Assembly: GCA_948144175.1 (NCBI GenBank) | Contig: CANXME010002325.1 | Span: forward strand, 220,344-284,343 | DNA: 64,000 bases | Direction of reading: 5' to 3' | Origin: Closterium sp. NIES-65 | Lineage: Eukaryota > Streptophyta > Zygnematophyceae > Desmidiales > Closteriaceae | Part shown: piece by piece, positions 1 through 12,100 of the stretch | Layout of the letters: each line of letters opens with the position of its first letter | Position numbering within the stretch: position 1 is the stretch's first letter | Notes under the pieces: generated by a model | Seen by the model: only the letters and a program-made list of their open reading frames with translations | What the model was told of the DNA's origin: nothing | Databases searched by the model: none | Program-made: the position numbers and the translations under genes

Positions 1-574
1 GAGGTGTCGGTGCGCAGAAACAGCGACGGGTCGGCAGTAGAAGGAGCAAACCCAAGTGCCGCCAGCATAGTCCTCAGTGTGTCGTGCCACTCACGTGGCG
101 CCTGGCGGAGACCGTAGACTGGACGCCGGAGACTCCACTGGGTACCAGGAGGGAAAGACCCAGTGAAGCCAGGCGGGCGACGCAGCCAGATCTCCTCGTG
201 CAGGCTGCCCTGCAAGAAAGCAGTGCTGAAGTCGAGAGAGTGCAGCTCGTAGTCACGGTGAGCAGCAACGTGCAGCAGTACCCGAAGAGTGGTCATCTTC
301 GGGGTGGGGGAGAAGGTCTGAAAGTAGTCAACTCCCTGCCGCTGACTGAAGCCACAAGCCACGTAACGCGCCTTGAAGACAGGCGGAGAACCCGGCGGCC
401 GCTTCACCCTAAAAATCCACATGCCACTGACAATGTTCGCCCCAGGAGGAGGAACAACGTCAACGTAGGTGCCTGTGGACTTCCAGGAAGCCATCTCTGC
501 ATCCATAGCTGCCTGCCACTGAGAGGAGTAGGGACCCTCTATCGCCTCCGCGTAAGAGCGCAGAATTGGGATGT
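1..574 (-). pseudogene. copia-1 reverse transcriptase, N-terminal part, shifted frame
   Basis: Minus-strand translation in the other frame gives the start of an RVT_2 domain that matches copia-2 and copia-3: a SSQWQAAMDAEMASWKS-like stretch, then MWIFRVKRPPG and the TFSPTPKMTTLRVLL motif. It runs off the left window edge before the YVDD active site. It is separated from gag-integrase by the frameshift near 575. One residue differs in the conserved VARGF motif (Arg to Cys). Non-functional in this copy unless the indel is an assembly error. Confidence 0.8.
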
Positions 575-3500
575 CTAGGGCACACTCAGGGACACTCTAT
601 CCGGGTCTCCCTCAGGGGCGAGCAGTACAAACGCGAGATGAGGTGAAGCGGCGGCCAGACACTGGAACTCCTCCTGCCTGTCCTCAAGGACGTCCGTGCC
701 TAGGGCACACTCACCCCCGACGGACGGAGGACAGGCAGACTCAGACTCAGCGACAAGACTAGCAGCGTAGTCTAGACGACAGCGCGCAGCAAAGTCGACA
801 AGCTTAGTGACAAGGGCAGACGCAGCAGAAGACTCGAATGAAGGGTCAGTGACAGCAGTAGCAAGGAGACGCGTGACAGTGGGACTGGCAGCACGAAGAG
901 AGTCCGACTCCGGGTCGGCAAGAGCAAGAAGAGAGGACTCAGGAGGAGAAGGCAAAGGGGCACGCAGAGGAGCAGTGGACGGACGCAGAGGCATCCGATG
1001 CGTGCCAGGGACAGGAGGAGGACGCTGACGCGAACCGCGACCACTAGTGCGTGCAGGACGAACAGGCGACGCAGGACGAGACGCAGGCTCACGACGCTCA
1101 GTAAGACCTCCAGTCGGACCAGCGTAGGGAGAAAGAGCAGGCAAAGGGGAGGCAGGCTGGAGCTGTGACTGGGACTGGACAGGCTGGAGACCCTCTAAGG
1201 GAGGCGGAGGAGGACCAGGAGAAGGTGTAAGACCAAGAACCTGCTGCAGGAGCGGAACGAAGTACGGTCTGGGCCGCGTGGCGACGCCAGAAACAGCAGG
1301 GACAGCACCAGTACCCCCAGCAGGAGTACCCGCTCCAGCAGCACCTCCAGCAGCACCTCCAGCAGCACCAGCAGCAGCTCCAGAACTCCCAGCAGCACCA
1401 GGAGCACTGCCAGTCGGACTGCCAGCAGTAGTCTCAGCGCCAACACCCTCAGCAGCACCAGCTCCAGGAGAACCATCGGGCCCAGCAGCTCCAGCACCCA
1501 CAGCACGAGCACCTCCGGGACACGCGGCAGCAGCACCCTCTGCAGCCGAAGAACCTCCAGCACCAGCAGTACGCCTCCAGTGCCGGGCAAACCACTCACG
1601 CAGCTCCTGTGGGGAGAGTGGCTCTCGGCGCGACGAAGCACCTCCAGGCGGAGAACCTCCAAGCGAAGAACCTCCAGGCTCAGCACCCTCAGGCAAGGCC
1701 CCTCTAGGCGGAGCACCCCCAGTCGCAGCACCCCCAGGCTCAGCACCCCCAGACTCAGCACCCCCAGACTCAGCACCCCCAGACTCAGGACCCCTAGGCT
1801 CAGCACCCCCAGGCTCAGCACCCCCAGGCTCAGCACCCCCAGACTCCGCACCCCCAGGCTCAGCACCCCCAGGCTCAGCTCCCGCAGCAGCACCAGAGTC
1901 ACCAGTGACCTCGACAGGCTCGACCGCGTCTACCTGGGACACACCTGAAGGGGCAGGACCCTGAGGGGGGAGGGGGTCTACCGGGGGGGGACTTGGTACC
2001 AAGAAGAGCGGGGGCGGGGGAAGGGAAGGAGTGCGGTAGGGGAAGAGGCGGTAGTAGGGTACCGACTCGTCGAACGTGACGTCCTGGGAGGACAGGATAC
2101 GTCGAGAGGTGGGGTGGTAGAACTGCCACCCAGGGGCGTCGGGGGGGAACCCCAGGAAGACGCAGGGAGCAGCGCGAGGGGACAGCTTGTCCGCAGACAA
2201 GTCGCGGACAAACGCCCGAGATCCCCAGACTCGGAACGCCGACGCATCGCCAACCTTCCCCGTCCACAGCAGGGCTGGGGAGGTCTCCGGCCTGGAGACC
2301 CTGGGGTGGAGGTTGATCTGATGCGCCGTGTACCTGACCGCAAACGGCCACAGAAAATGGGGGGCAGCCGCATGCATCATAGACGTACGAGTGACGTCCA
2401 TGACCATGCCAATGCGGCGCTCGGCAATCCCATTTTGCTGCGGTGAGTCCGGAAGCGTGAAGGTCTGGCGGATGCCTCGCGCACGACAGAAGGCACGCAG
2501 AAGGCCAGAGGAGAACTCTCCGCCTCTGTCCGAGTGCAGACGCAACACAGGAAAGTCCGAGCCAAAGCTCTGCCTGAGCCGGAGACGAGCTGCGCGGATC
2601 CAGTCGATCAGCACCTCAGTGACATCACCCTTGCTGCGCAAGGGGAAGACTGTGGTGTAACGCGAATAGTCGTCAACCACCAACAGGAAGTAGCGCTCGT
2701 GACCGAGTCCACGGACGCGGGCAGGGCCCCACACGTCCATGTGAAGCGTCTGCAACGGAGCCTCTGTCGGAGGAAACTGGGAGGAGTGAGGGTCAGCACG
2801 CTGGCGCCCCTCGACACAAGGGACACAGGCAGGGCCAGGGCCCTGAGGAAGGGGAGGGAGGGACCGGGGGAGACCAGACACAAGAAGACGGGAGGCCATG
2901 CCTCTGAGCCGAAGCAGAGAGGGGTGGCCAAGGCGGTGGTGCCAGAGGAGAGTCTCGTGAGACAGACGGCGACACGAACAGGGGGCAGACTCAGGACCAG
3001 ACCTGGACGCTGCAGCAAACGCCTGACCAGACGAAGGGACTCTACCAGACTCAGCACCGGGAGGAGAAGCAGTGGTCAGTGTGTACAGGCTCGACCCTGG
3101 CTGACGTGTAAACGTAGCCAGGTGGCGACCTGTGCTAGCCTCTGTGCAGTGTGTCACCCGCTGACGAGCAGGAGTGAACTGGTGGACCCCCACATCCTGT
3201 AGGTTAGCACCACTCACCAGGTTCGTAGAGAACGAGGGGAGGTAAAGACCAGTCAGGGTGCCAGAGGGAGCCGCCGGACACGGGAGGACTGTGGAGAAAC
3301 GAGACAGGACAGGACCCCCAGAGGGGTCAGCCAGGGACACCGCAACCGGCCGACTAAGCGGCGTGAGAGTGGTGCGGTCCCGAAAGAAGGAGCGAGACGC
3401 CCCAGAGTCAAGGGTGAAGGTGTGGGAGGCAGAAGCGGACACAGTACCTGAGAGGGCAGACTCACTAGCACCCGAGAGCACAGACGCACTGGCACCTAGA

Positions 3501-4960
3501 GCAGCAGCCTCACTGGCACCTGACACAGCAGTACCAATGCCCGGGTCGGGCGGAAAGCACCGGTAACAGTCACCATCATCACTAACAGTCACAGCATACA
3601 TGGCAGCAAGGATAGCATCAAAGTCAAGATCAAACACAGCTACACCAGCCCTAGACATCTCTCCCCAGCGGGGGATCTCAGAGGCCTCCGGAAACTGCTG
3701 GCGCCAAGCGTCGGTCAGGCGGGCAAAGCAGCGGCGAGCGGTGTGGGTGCCCCCACACTGCTCACCCGCGCGGTCGCCGGTGCGAAGGACGTAGGCGCAG
3801 GGACCGAACGCCCCACCACGCTGACGCTGCGAGTACCACTCACGGAGCTGCTGAGGGGCGGGGACGTCGCGAGAGTGCTGCTGCTGCTGCTGCTGCTGCT
3901 GGCGCTGACCACCCCCAGTGCCGCTCCTCTGGGACAAGCCACTCCGACCACCTCCACCACCGCCACCCCCGCCTCCGCCGCCACCGCCGCCACTGCCACC
4001 CTCGCCCCCGCCGCTCCCACTGCCTCCTCCGCCACCACCTCCGCCGCCACCTCCGCCTCCACCGCCGCCACCAGTACCTCCACTCCCGCCTCCACCCCCA
4101 CCGCCACCCCCACTCCCCCCGCCGCCCCCACCTCCTCCGCCACCGCCCCCGCTAGCTCCACCCGCTCCCTTGCCCCCCTTGCCCCTGCCAGAGCGGCGCC
4201 TACCGCTGGGGGCAGACGCCGCACCGACCGACTCTAAACCAACGAGGTCGGCCGCAGCAGCAGAGGCGATCGAGGGTAGCAGGGGGGAAGGAGAACACCC
4301 CTCAAAGATGGGGGTGCGCGGGTCACCACGAGAGGCCCCTACAGCGACTATGCTCTTCTCGGCCGCTAGCAGGGACTTCTCAAGGAGGTCGACAGTGAGG
4401 GTGGTGGGACAGACAGAGAGAAACTGGTCCCTAACAGCACGAAGGGACTCAGGGAGACGGGTGACTAGAAAGTAGAGAGTGATGTACATGGGAGGGGGGT
4501 TTTCGGCGAGGAAGGCAGCAGGAAGCGCAGCTCGGTAGCGAGTGTCACTAGCGCGAAGGTGGGTAAAGAGGTCAGTGACTGTGGGAAAGGCAGCAAGGTC
4601 AGGGAAGAGGTACGGTAGCATGAGGCGGCTCAGTGTAGCAGTGGAAGGGGAGGAGTAGCGCGCAACTACAGCGTCGTACAAGGCCTGAGCGGTCTTGCAC
4701 TGACTAAAGTGGGCACGCTCGGAGGAAGGGAGGTGGCGACGCACAGCAAGACGTGCAGCAGCATCGCGTGTGGCCCACTTGGAGCGAACAGTGGGGTCAG
4801 CATCAGCAGGAGGGGCAGGGACAGCGCCAGAGACAAAGTCAAAGAGAGAAACCTCATCGATCGCATCGCACAGTAAGTACAGCTGCAGGTCCTCAATCCA
4901 GACTGCAAAGTCAATGGCGCGACCCTCAGCGTCAAAAGTCAGGACACTGGGGGTGGCCAT
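575..4960 (-). pseudogene. copia-1 gag-protease-integrase polyprotein, frameshifted before RT
   Basis: The true start is taken as the ATG at 4960, which aligns with the gag start of copia-3 (MATPSVL); the frame is open upstream to 5452 only because the leader repeats lack stops. In order: a gag-like region; a poly-glycine stretch (about 3945-4175); a C-C-H-C cluster (CAYVLRTGDRAGEQC then HxxxxC) that may bind nucleic acid; retroviral-type aspartic protease with DSGA near 3400; the pre-integrase domain with HHRLGHP; integrase with the D...D...E signature (MDVWGP, HSDRGGEF, QQNGIAERR); and a repetitive GGAEP linker. The frame ends at 575 after SLSVP, where sister elements continue into reverse transcriptase. 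The break comes from an inserted filler (see findings). Confidence 0.88.
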
Positions 4961-5084
4961 TGTAGCAGCTGACAGTCTCACCGGGCAGGAAGAGTCGGAT
5001 AGCACAGCGACACAGCAACACGGCAGCACAGCAGCTGCGCCGGCCCAGGAGCAGTAGGAGCCGCACTGGAGCAGAAGATCGGCT

Positions 5085-5760
5085 CCTCGGGCGGCTCGGG
5101 CGGCTCGGGCGGCTCGGGCGGCGCGGGCGTCTCGCGGGCGGCTCGGGCGGCTCGGGCGGCGCGGGCGTCTCGCGGGCGGCTCGGGCGGCTCGGGCGGCGC
5201 GGGCGACTCGCGGGCGGCTCGGGCGGCTCGGGCGGCGCGGGTGTCTCGCGGGCGGCCGCACGGGCGGCTGGGACGGCTCGCGGGCGGCTGCACGGGCGGT
5301 TGGGGCGGCTCACGGGCGATGCACGGGCGGCTGCACGGGCGGCTGGGGCGGCTCGTAGGCTGCGCACGGGCGGCTGCACTGGCGGCCGCACGGGTAGGTG
5401 CACGGGCGGGTGCACGGACAGGTGCACGGGCGACGCGGCGGCGAGGCCGCATAGCAGAGGGCGGCGGGGCCGCGTGAGCAAGGCGGCGGGGCCGCTTAGC
5501 AGAGGGCGGCGGGGCCGCTTAGCAGAGGGCGGCGGGGCCGCGATCGAAGGGCGGCGGGGCCGCTTAGCAGAGGGCGGCGGGGCCGTGATCGAAGGGCGGC
5601 GGGGCCGCTTAGCAGAGGGCGGTCTGGCCGCTAAGGAAGGGCGGCGGAGCCGCAATCGAAGTGCGGCGGGGCCGCGATCGAAAGGCGGCGGGGCCGCTAA
5701 GGAAGCGCGGCGGAGCCGCGATCGAAGGGCGGCGGGGCCGCTAAGGGAAGGGCGGCGCGA
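5085..5760 (-). repeat. GC-rich minisatellites in copia-1 leader
   Basis: Two tandem-repeat families lie between the primer-binding site and gag. Positions about 5085-5300 repeat units built on CGGGCGGCT; about 5455-5750 repeat a 20-30-bp unit with core GGCGGCGGGGCCGC. They keep the minus-strand frame open and give a Pro/Arg/Ala-rich translation that I regard as leader, not protein. Copia-3 has leader repeats of the same style but different sequence. Confidence 0.85.
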
Positions 5761-5860
5761 TGGGCCGCTGGGGGCGACACAACGGGTCGCGAAAAAAAAG
5801 GAGAGCGCGCCTCGGGGCGCGCTTCGGTGGGCCCTAGAAGCAGTCCCTAGGAGGGAACCT

Positions 5861-5872
5861 GCTCTGATTCCA
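5861..5872 (-). other. copia-1 primer-binding site
   Basis: Directly inside the 5' LTR the minus strand reads TGGAATCAGAGCAGG, one base from the TGGTATCAGAGC site used by plant copia elements and complementary to the 3' end of initiator-Met tRNA. It fixes the LTR edge and the orientation. Confidence 0.8.
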
Positions 5873-6004
5873 TGTGAAAGAAAGAACGAGAATGCATGAA
5901 CTATGAATGAAGTGAGTACAAATATGAAACCCTAATTGGGTTGTACCCCCTATGGGATACCCCACTATAGCCTACACAAATAAGTAAGCTATAATGTTCT
6001 GACA
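5873..6004 (-). repeat. copia-1 5' LTR
   Basis: A 132-bp segment with TG...CA ends, homologous to the LTRs of copia-2 and copia-3 (shared TAGGC, GTGGGG and GGGTACA blocks). The partner LTR is outside the window, so the target duplication cannot be checked. Confidence 0.85.
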
Positions 6005-8773
6005 CGGACACATCAACACGAGATCGTAGAAGAGCCGGGGTCCAAGCCAACATTTCGAGCACCATACCGGCTGAGCCCGACAGAGCTTGCCGATATGAAA
6101 AAACAAATAGAGTATCTCCTAGAGAAAGGGCTGATTCGACCTTCGACTTCGCCGTACGGAGCTCCAGTTCTCTTCACTCCGAAGCCAGACGGAAGTCTGC
6201 GAATGTGCATCGACTACCGAGCCTTGAACAAGCAGACTGTAAAAAATAAATGCCCGATACCACGGATCGACGACTTACTCGATCAACTTCGCGGTGCTAC
6301 GGTATTCTCCAAGCTCGACCTCAGATCGGGATACTGGCAAATTCGTATGGCGGACAACTCTATCCACAAAACCGCTTTTCGAACTCGGTACGGGTCATAC
6401 GAGTATCTCGTGATGCCATTCGGACTCACTAACGCACCAGCCACATTTCAGGCGGAAATGAACCACATCCTTCGGCCCCTTCTGGACGAGTGCGTGGTGG
6501 TATATTTGGACGATATCCTGATCTACTCGAAAGATATGAAGCAGCACGTTGAGCATCTACGACGGGTGTTTGAAATTCTTCGACGAGAACGCTTCTACGT
6601 GAAACTATCCAAGAGCGAGTTTGCGTTGAAAAAAGTCCAGTTCCTTGGACATATGGTGAGCGCTCAAGGAGTTCACGTGGATCCTAAGAAGATCGAAGCA
6701 GTGCGAACGTGGAAGACCCCTGAGAACGTGAAGGAGTTACAACAGTTCCTTGGATTCGCCAACTACTACAACCGGTTCGTACCGAACTACGCCAAGATTG
6801 CCGCACCATTAACGAACCTGTTGAAGAAGAATACACCATATCAATGGGAGGCGAAGCACCAGGAAGCCGTGGAACAACTTAAAACCGCACTCACGTCCGC
6901 ACCTGTTCTTATCCTGCCAGACACTGAACTTGACTATGTCATCGAGGCCGATGCTAGCGATCAAGCAGTGGGCGCAGTACTCATGCAGGATCAAGGGAAG
7001 GGACTGCAACCCATTGCATACCTCAGTAAAAAACTTCACGGGGCAGAACTCAATCACCCCATCCATGACAAAGAGGCCCTCGCCATCGTCAACGCATTTA
7101 AGGAATGGAGGTGTTATCTTGAAGGAAGAAAAACGACTGTCTACACCGACCACTGCAGCCTCAAGTACCTGAAGACCCAACCAACACTCTCCAGGCGGCA
7201 GGTCCGGTGGATTGACTTTCTCGAAACCCACTTCCATTACGACATCGTGTATAAGCCAGGGCACAAGAACAAGGCAGACGCACTGAGTCGCCCTGCACAC
7301 GTTGCCGCCCTACAAGTCGATGGCATGAACCCACTTTTGAAGGGACTCTTCACGCATGGATACACCATCGACCCCGAAGTCTCTGTAGCAGAAAAGCGCC
7401 ATCTTCTACATTGGGATCAAGACATCGCATACCGCAAGGGCTCAACAAAAATATGGGTACCTAATTACCCTCCCTTACGCCAGTTACTGCTCGAAGAATA
7501 TCATGATGTTCTCTACGCGGGCCACTTCGGTAGTAACAAGACGCTTGCCGGTATTGCGAAGCATTATTATTGGCCCCACATGGCGGATGACGTACAAAAA
7601 TTCGTCACCTCATGCGACACATGCCAACGGATGAAGAGCAGCAAACAGAAGAAAGCAGGATTACTACAGCCTCTTCCAGTCCCTGAACAGCCTTGGCAAG
7701 TGGTTAGCCTCGACTTCATCACCGGGTTACCACCTACCAAAGCTGGTTACGACGCCATTCTAGTCGTCATCGACAAATTCTCCAAAATGGGACACTTCAT
7801 TCCGACACACACAACGGCTCGCATTGAGGAGACAGCGCAAATATTCTTCCGCTACGTCATCTCGCAACATGGCATTCCAACCACGCTGATCTCCGACAGA
7901 GACCCGAAATTCACGAGTAAATTCTGGAAGGAGCTCATGTCGCTCATGGGGACCAAACTCGCCATGTCATCAGCCTATCATCCCCAAACGGATGGTCAGA
8001 CAGAGCGCCTCAACCAGATTGTCGAACATCTTCTGCGAGCAGCGTGTAAGGACGATATCTCTAAATGGGATGCACATCTGCCGGTTCTCGAGTTTGCGTA
8101 TAACAACGCCACGCACGCCGCAACAGGGCAAACTCCTTTCTTCCTCTGTTACGGTCGCAACCCACTCACGCCTCCGAAACCAACAGTACCCGCCACGGTA
8201 CAACCCGCACATGACTTCATTTCCACTATGCACCAATTGTGGGAGCGCACGCATAAACGTCTTCTGACTATCCAGCAGCAACAAAAGAAGCTCGCTGATC
8301 GGAGTCACAACGATCATTCCATCAAGAGTGGCGATCAAGTGCTTCTGGATACACGCAATCTCGACATTAGCCATCTTCCGTCTAAGCTCCGACCTCGCTT
8401 CTGCGGACCTTTTCTCGTCGAGGCGCAGGTCACTCCAGTAACCTTCTGCTTGCGTTTACCAGCTACCTGGAGAATTCACAATGCCTTCCATGTTCAACTT
8501 CTCAAGCCCTATCGGGACCCAAACACGGTCTTCAAAGGTCGCCAGCCGCCGCCGCCACTGCCAGTGATCGTTAATGGGGAACCCGAGTACGAAGTCGAAG
8601 CCGTTCTGGCGCACCGACGACGACTTAGCGGCACCTTGGAGCTCTTGATTCGCTGGAAAGGCTATGATCCTTCCGAGGATACCTGGGTACCTGAACACAA
8701 CATGGATAACGCCCGCCGTCCTCTACAGGACTACCTTGTCAAGCAGGGTGTTACTTCTACCACCCAGCTTTGA
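6005..8773 (+). pseudogene. Ty3/gypsy chromovirus pol: RT, RNase H, integrase, chromodomain (5' part cut off)
   Basis: The frame is open from the first base after copia-1, starting just before RT; the first internal ATG is at 6095. In order: reverse transcriptase with YLDDIL near 6500; RNase H with VIEADAS near 6945; an H2C2 zinc finger (HFGSNKT, CDTCQRM); DDE integrase ([29 protein letters not shown]); and a C-terminal chromodomain ([21 protein letters not shown]) ending at 8773. Chromodomains steer such elements to modified histones. The gag-protease part should lie left of copia-1, outside the window. No stop interrupts the visible part, so the nested copia insertion is the only obvious lesion. 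RNase H preceding integrase with a chromodomain identifies the chromovirus clade. Confidence 0.93.
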
Positions 8774-8783
8774 GGGGGGGAAG
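8774..8783 (+). other. Polypurine tract of gypsy element
   Basis: Immediately after the stop codon comes a purine run (GGGGGGGAAG) directly abutting the LTR, as expected for plus-strand priming. Confidence 0.75.
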
Positions 8784-9185
8784 TGTGAGAGGACGTCCCC
8801 GTTATAATATTTTCTCACTATTATATTTTTCCGTTATCCCATTCTCCCTTTTCTCCTCTTTATTTTGGTCTTTATCTCATCTCAATCGGCCTACTATTCT
8901 ATTTTCTAGAGCCTTCTATTTATTTCTCTTATTTCCTACTTTTCCCACCGATATACCTATTATACGGCACCGACAGCGCCGACAGTGGTGTATACGGTGT
9001 AATCTGGGCGTAATCCCAAGTGCCAATAGACTTGCGTGCTTATGCGCACTTGTGATTGTAGTATCGGGAAGGGTGTGTTCCCGAAGGTTCGTTTTATCTC
9101 GTTTATCCTTGTACTTTCCGAGTATAAATAGGCCTTGTATTCAGTTTTAGTGACAAGTTTCGATCGAGAATTCGATCCTGTGACA
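8784..9185 (+). repeat. Gypsy 3' LTR
   Basis: About 402 bp beginning TGTGAGAGG after the polypurine tract and ending CCTGTGACA where homology to copia-2 protease begins. The 5' LTR is outside the window. The right boundary is set by the restart of copia homology (GGPVL, as in PSGGPVL of copia-1 and -3). Confidence 0.7.
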
Positions 9186-9187
9186 CT

Positions 9188-12100
9188 GGGGGTCCGGTCC
9201 TTGCGACCTCCTCCACTGTCCTTCCCTGTCCTGCGGTCCCGTCGGGCACCCTGACAGGTCTCCACCTCCCCTCGTTCTCTACGAACTTGGTGGCAGGTTG
9301 TGCACTACAGGACGCGGGTGTTCACCAGTTCACCCCTGCCTACGAGCGTGTCACACACTGCACGTGTGCCCGTACAGGCCGCCACTTGGCTACCTTCACC
9401 CGGCAGCCGGGGTCGGACCTGTACACACTGACTACTGCCCCCCCTCAGGTCGCTGCGTCTGCGTCTGCGTTAGCGTCAGGTGAGCTGTCCGCCCCCTGCT
9501 CGTGTCGCTCTCTAGCACACGAGACTGTCCTCTGGCACCACCGACTGGGCCACCCGTCTGTGCAGCGCCTTCAGGCCATGCACTCCCGGTACCTTGTCTC
9601 TGGTCTTCCCAGGGTCCTCCCTCCCCTCCCACCCTCGCCTGCTCCTCCCTGTCTTCCCTGTGTCGAGGGGCGGCAGCGCGCCGCTCCTCACTCCTCCTCG
9701 TTTCCCCCGACGACTGCTCTTTTGCAGACGCTCCACATGGACGTGTGGGGCCCAGACCGCGTCCGTGGTCAGGGTCAGGAGAGGTACTTCCTGATCGTTG
9801 TTGACGACTACTCGCGCTACACCACGGTCTTCCCCTTGCGCGCCAAGGGTGAGGTCCCTGATGTTTTGATCCCTTGGATCCGCAGGGCTCGTCTCCAGCT
9901 CAGCGAGCGTTTCCGCTCGGACTTTCCTGTCCTGCGCTTGCACTCTGACAGAGGTGGTGAGTTCTCCTCCGACCTCTTGGCAGCCTACTGTGCTGAGCAC
10001 GGCAATGAGCAGTCGTTCTCGCTTCCGGCCTCTCCACAGCAGAATGGGGTTGCGGAGCGCCGCATTGGCCTGGTCATGGAGGTCGCTCGTACCTCCTTGA
10101 TCCATGCGGCTGCCCCCCACTTTCTGTGGCCGTTTGCGGTCCGGTACGCTGCGCATCAGCTCAACCTCTGGCCCCGTGTCTCCTTGCCGGAGACCTCGCC
10201 CACACTGCTGTGGACGGGGGAGGTTGGCGATGCGTCGCGTTTCCGGGTCTGGGGATCTCGAGCTTTTGTCCGCGATTCGTCTACGGACAAGCTCTCCTCT
10301 CGTGCTGTTCCCTGTGTCTTCCTCGGCTTTGTTCCGGACGCGCCTGGTCGGCAGTTTTACCACGCCACCTCGCGCCGGGTCTTGCCCTCTCAGGACGTCA
10401 CTTTTTACGAGTCTGTCCCCTACTACCGCCTCTTCCCCTACCGCACTGCCCCGCTCCCACCCCCGCCTCTCTTCCTCGCGCCAGGTGCTGCTGTCGTAGA
10501 CCCCCTCCCCCCTCAGGGTGCCGCTCTCTCAGGTGTGTCTCAGGTAGACCCGGTCGAGCCTGTTGAGGTTGCTGTCGACTCTCGTCCTACTGGGGGTGCT
10601 GAGCCTAGGGGTGCGGAGACTGGGGGTGCTGAGCTTGGGGGTGCTGACTCTGGGGGTGCTGAGCCTGGGGGTGCGGACTCTGGGGGTGCTGAGCCTGGGG
10701 GTGCGGTGACTGGGAGTGCTGAGCCTGGCGGTGCTGGGCCTGAGAGTGCTACACCTGGACGAGACCTCTCCTCGGAGCAGTTGCGTGAGTGGTACTTACA
10801 GTGTTGCAGCCTCCGAAGTGTTACCTCTGGGACCAGGCGCACTACAGGGACTGGTGCTGGTACTTCTCCTCCTAGTCGGGAGCTCCCCTCTCGTGAGCGG
10901 ATCCGTGAGTGGTACGCGCGCCGTTGCACACTTCGGAGTGGTGCGCCTCGTCTCACGGACCCGGCTGCCCCTGGTGCTACGGACCCGGGAGTTGGAGCTG
11001 CTGCTGGTGCTGAGGACCCTGGCGTTGGAGCTGCTGCTGGTGCTGCGGACCCTGGCGTTGGAGCTGCTGCTGGTACTGCGGACCCGAGGGTTGGAGGTGC
11101 TGCTGGTGCTGAGGACCCGGGCGTTGGGGCTGCGGCTGGTGCTGCGGACCCTGGCGTTGGAGCTGCGGCTGGTGCTGTGGACCCTGGTGTCGGAGTCCCT
11201 GCTGGTGCTGACGACCCGGGTGTTGGAGCTGCGGCAGGTGCTGTGGACCCTGGTGTTGGAGCCACTGCTGGTGCTGAGGACTCGGGCGTTGGTGCTGAGG
11301 CTCGTACTGAGGACCTGGGCGTTGGAGCTGCTGCTGGTTCTGGTACTGCCGCTGGGGGTACAGGTGCTGTCCCTGCTGTGTCTGGAGTCGCCACGCGCCC
11401 TCAGCCGTACTTCGTTCCGCTCCTTCAGCAGGTTCTTGGTCTCTCGCCTCCTCCTGGTCCTCCTCCCTTAGCGTGTTCACAGCCTGTCCCGTCACAGTTA
11501 CAGTTGCAGCCGGCCTCTCCACTACCTGCTCCTTCTCCTTACACTGGTCCTACTGGCGGTCTTACTGAGCGTCGTGAGTCTGCGTCTCGTCCTGCGTCGC
11601 CTGTCCGTCCTGCTAGCGCTAGTGCTCGTAGTTCGCGCCAGTGTCCTCCTCCTGCCCCTGGCACGCACCGGATGTCTCTTCGTCCGTCTACTGCTCCTCT
11701 GCGTGCCCCTTTGCCTTCTCCTCCTGCGTCCTCTCTTCCTGCTCTCGCCGACCCTGCGTCGGACTCTCTTCGTGCTGCCAGTCCTACTGTCACGCGTCTC
11801 CTTGCTACTGCCGTCACTGACCCTTCCTTTGAGTCTTCTGCTGCGTCTGCCCTAGTTGCTGAGCTCGTCGACTTTGCTGCTCGCTGTCGCCTAGACTACG
11901 CTGCTAGTCTTATCGCTGAGTCTGAGTCTGTCTGTCCTCCGTCCGTCAGGGGTGCGTATGCCCTTGGCACGGACGTCCTTGAGGACAGGCAGGAGGAGTT
12001 CCAGTGCTTGGCCGCTGCTTCACCTCATCTCGTGTCCGTACTGCTTACCTCTGAGGGAGACCCGGATGCACTTGACATCCCGACTCCGCGCTCTTACGCG

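Larger units (their letters stand above)
1..6004 (-). mobile_element. Ty1/copia retrotransposon copia-1, 3' end outside window
   Basis: A copia-order LTR retrotransposon read on the minus strand. Its 5' LTR (5873-6004), primer-binding site, GC-rich leader, gag, protease, integrase and the first part of reverse transcriptase are visible in the expected order (PR-INT-RT). RNase H and the 3' LTR lie left of the window. It is inserted in the polyprotein gene of the Ty3/gypsy element that starts at 6005: that gene is open from the very first base after the LTR. The coding region carries a frameshift near 575, so this copy is probably dead. It is closely related to copia-3 and copia-2. Confidence 0.92.
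6005..9185 (+). mobile_element. Ty3/gypsy chromovirus, 5' part outside window
   Basis: The 3' half of a chromodomain gypsy element, bounded right by its LTR inside copia-2 and left by the inserted copia-1. The host copia-2 frame resumes at 9186, showing that the gypsy element jumped into copia-2. Confidence 0.85.

Noticed and set aside
3918..4475. Long Pro-rich plus-strand reading frame opposite copia-1 gag
   Set aside because: It is the antisense of the poly-glycine tract; the same shadow occurs at 24280-24900. GC-rich repeats lack stops on both strands.
4961..5452. N-terminal extension of copia-1 gag (Arg/Pro/Ala-rich)
   Set aside because: It translates the leader minisatellite; copia-3 gag starts at the MATPSVL position and shares no such extension.
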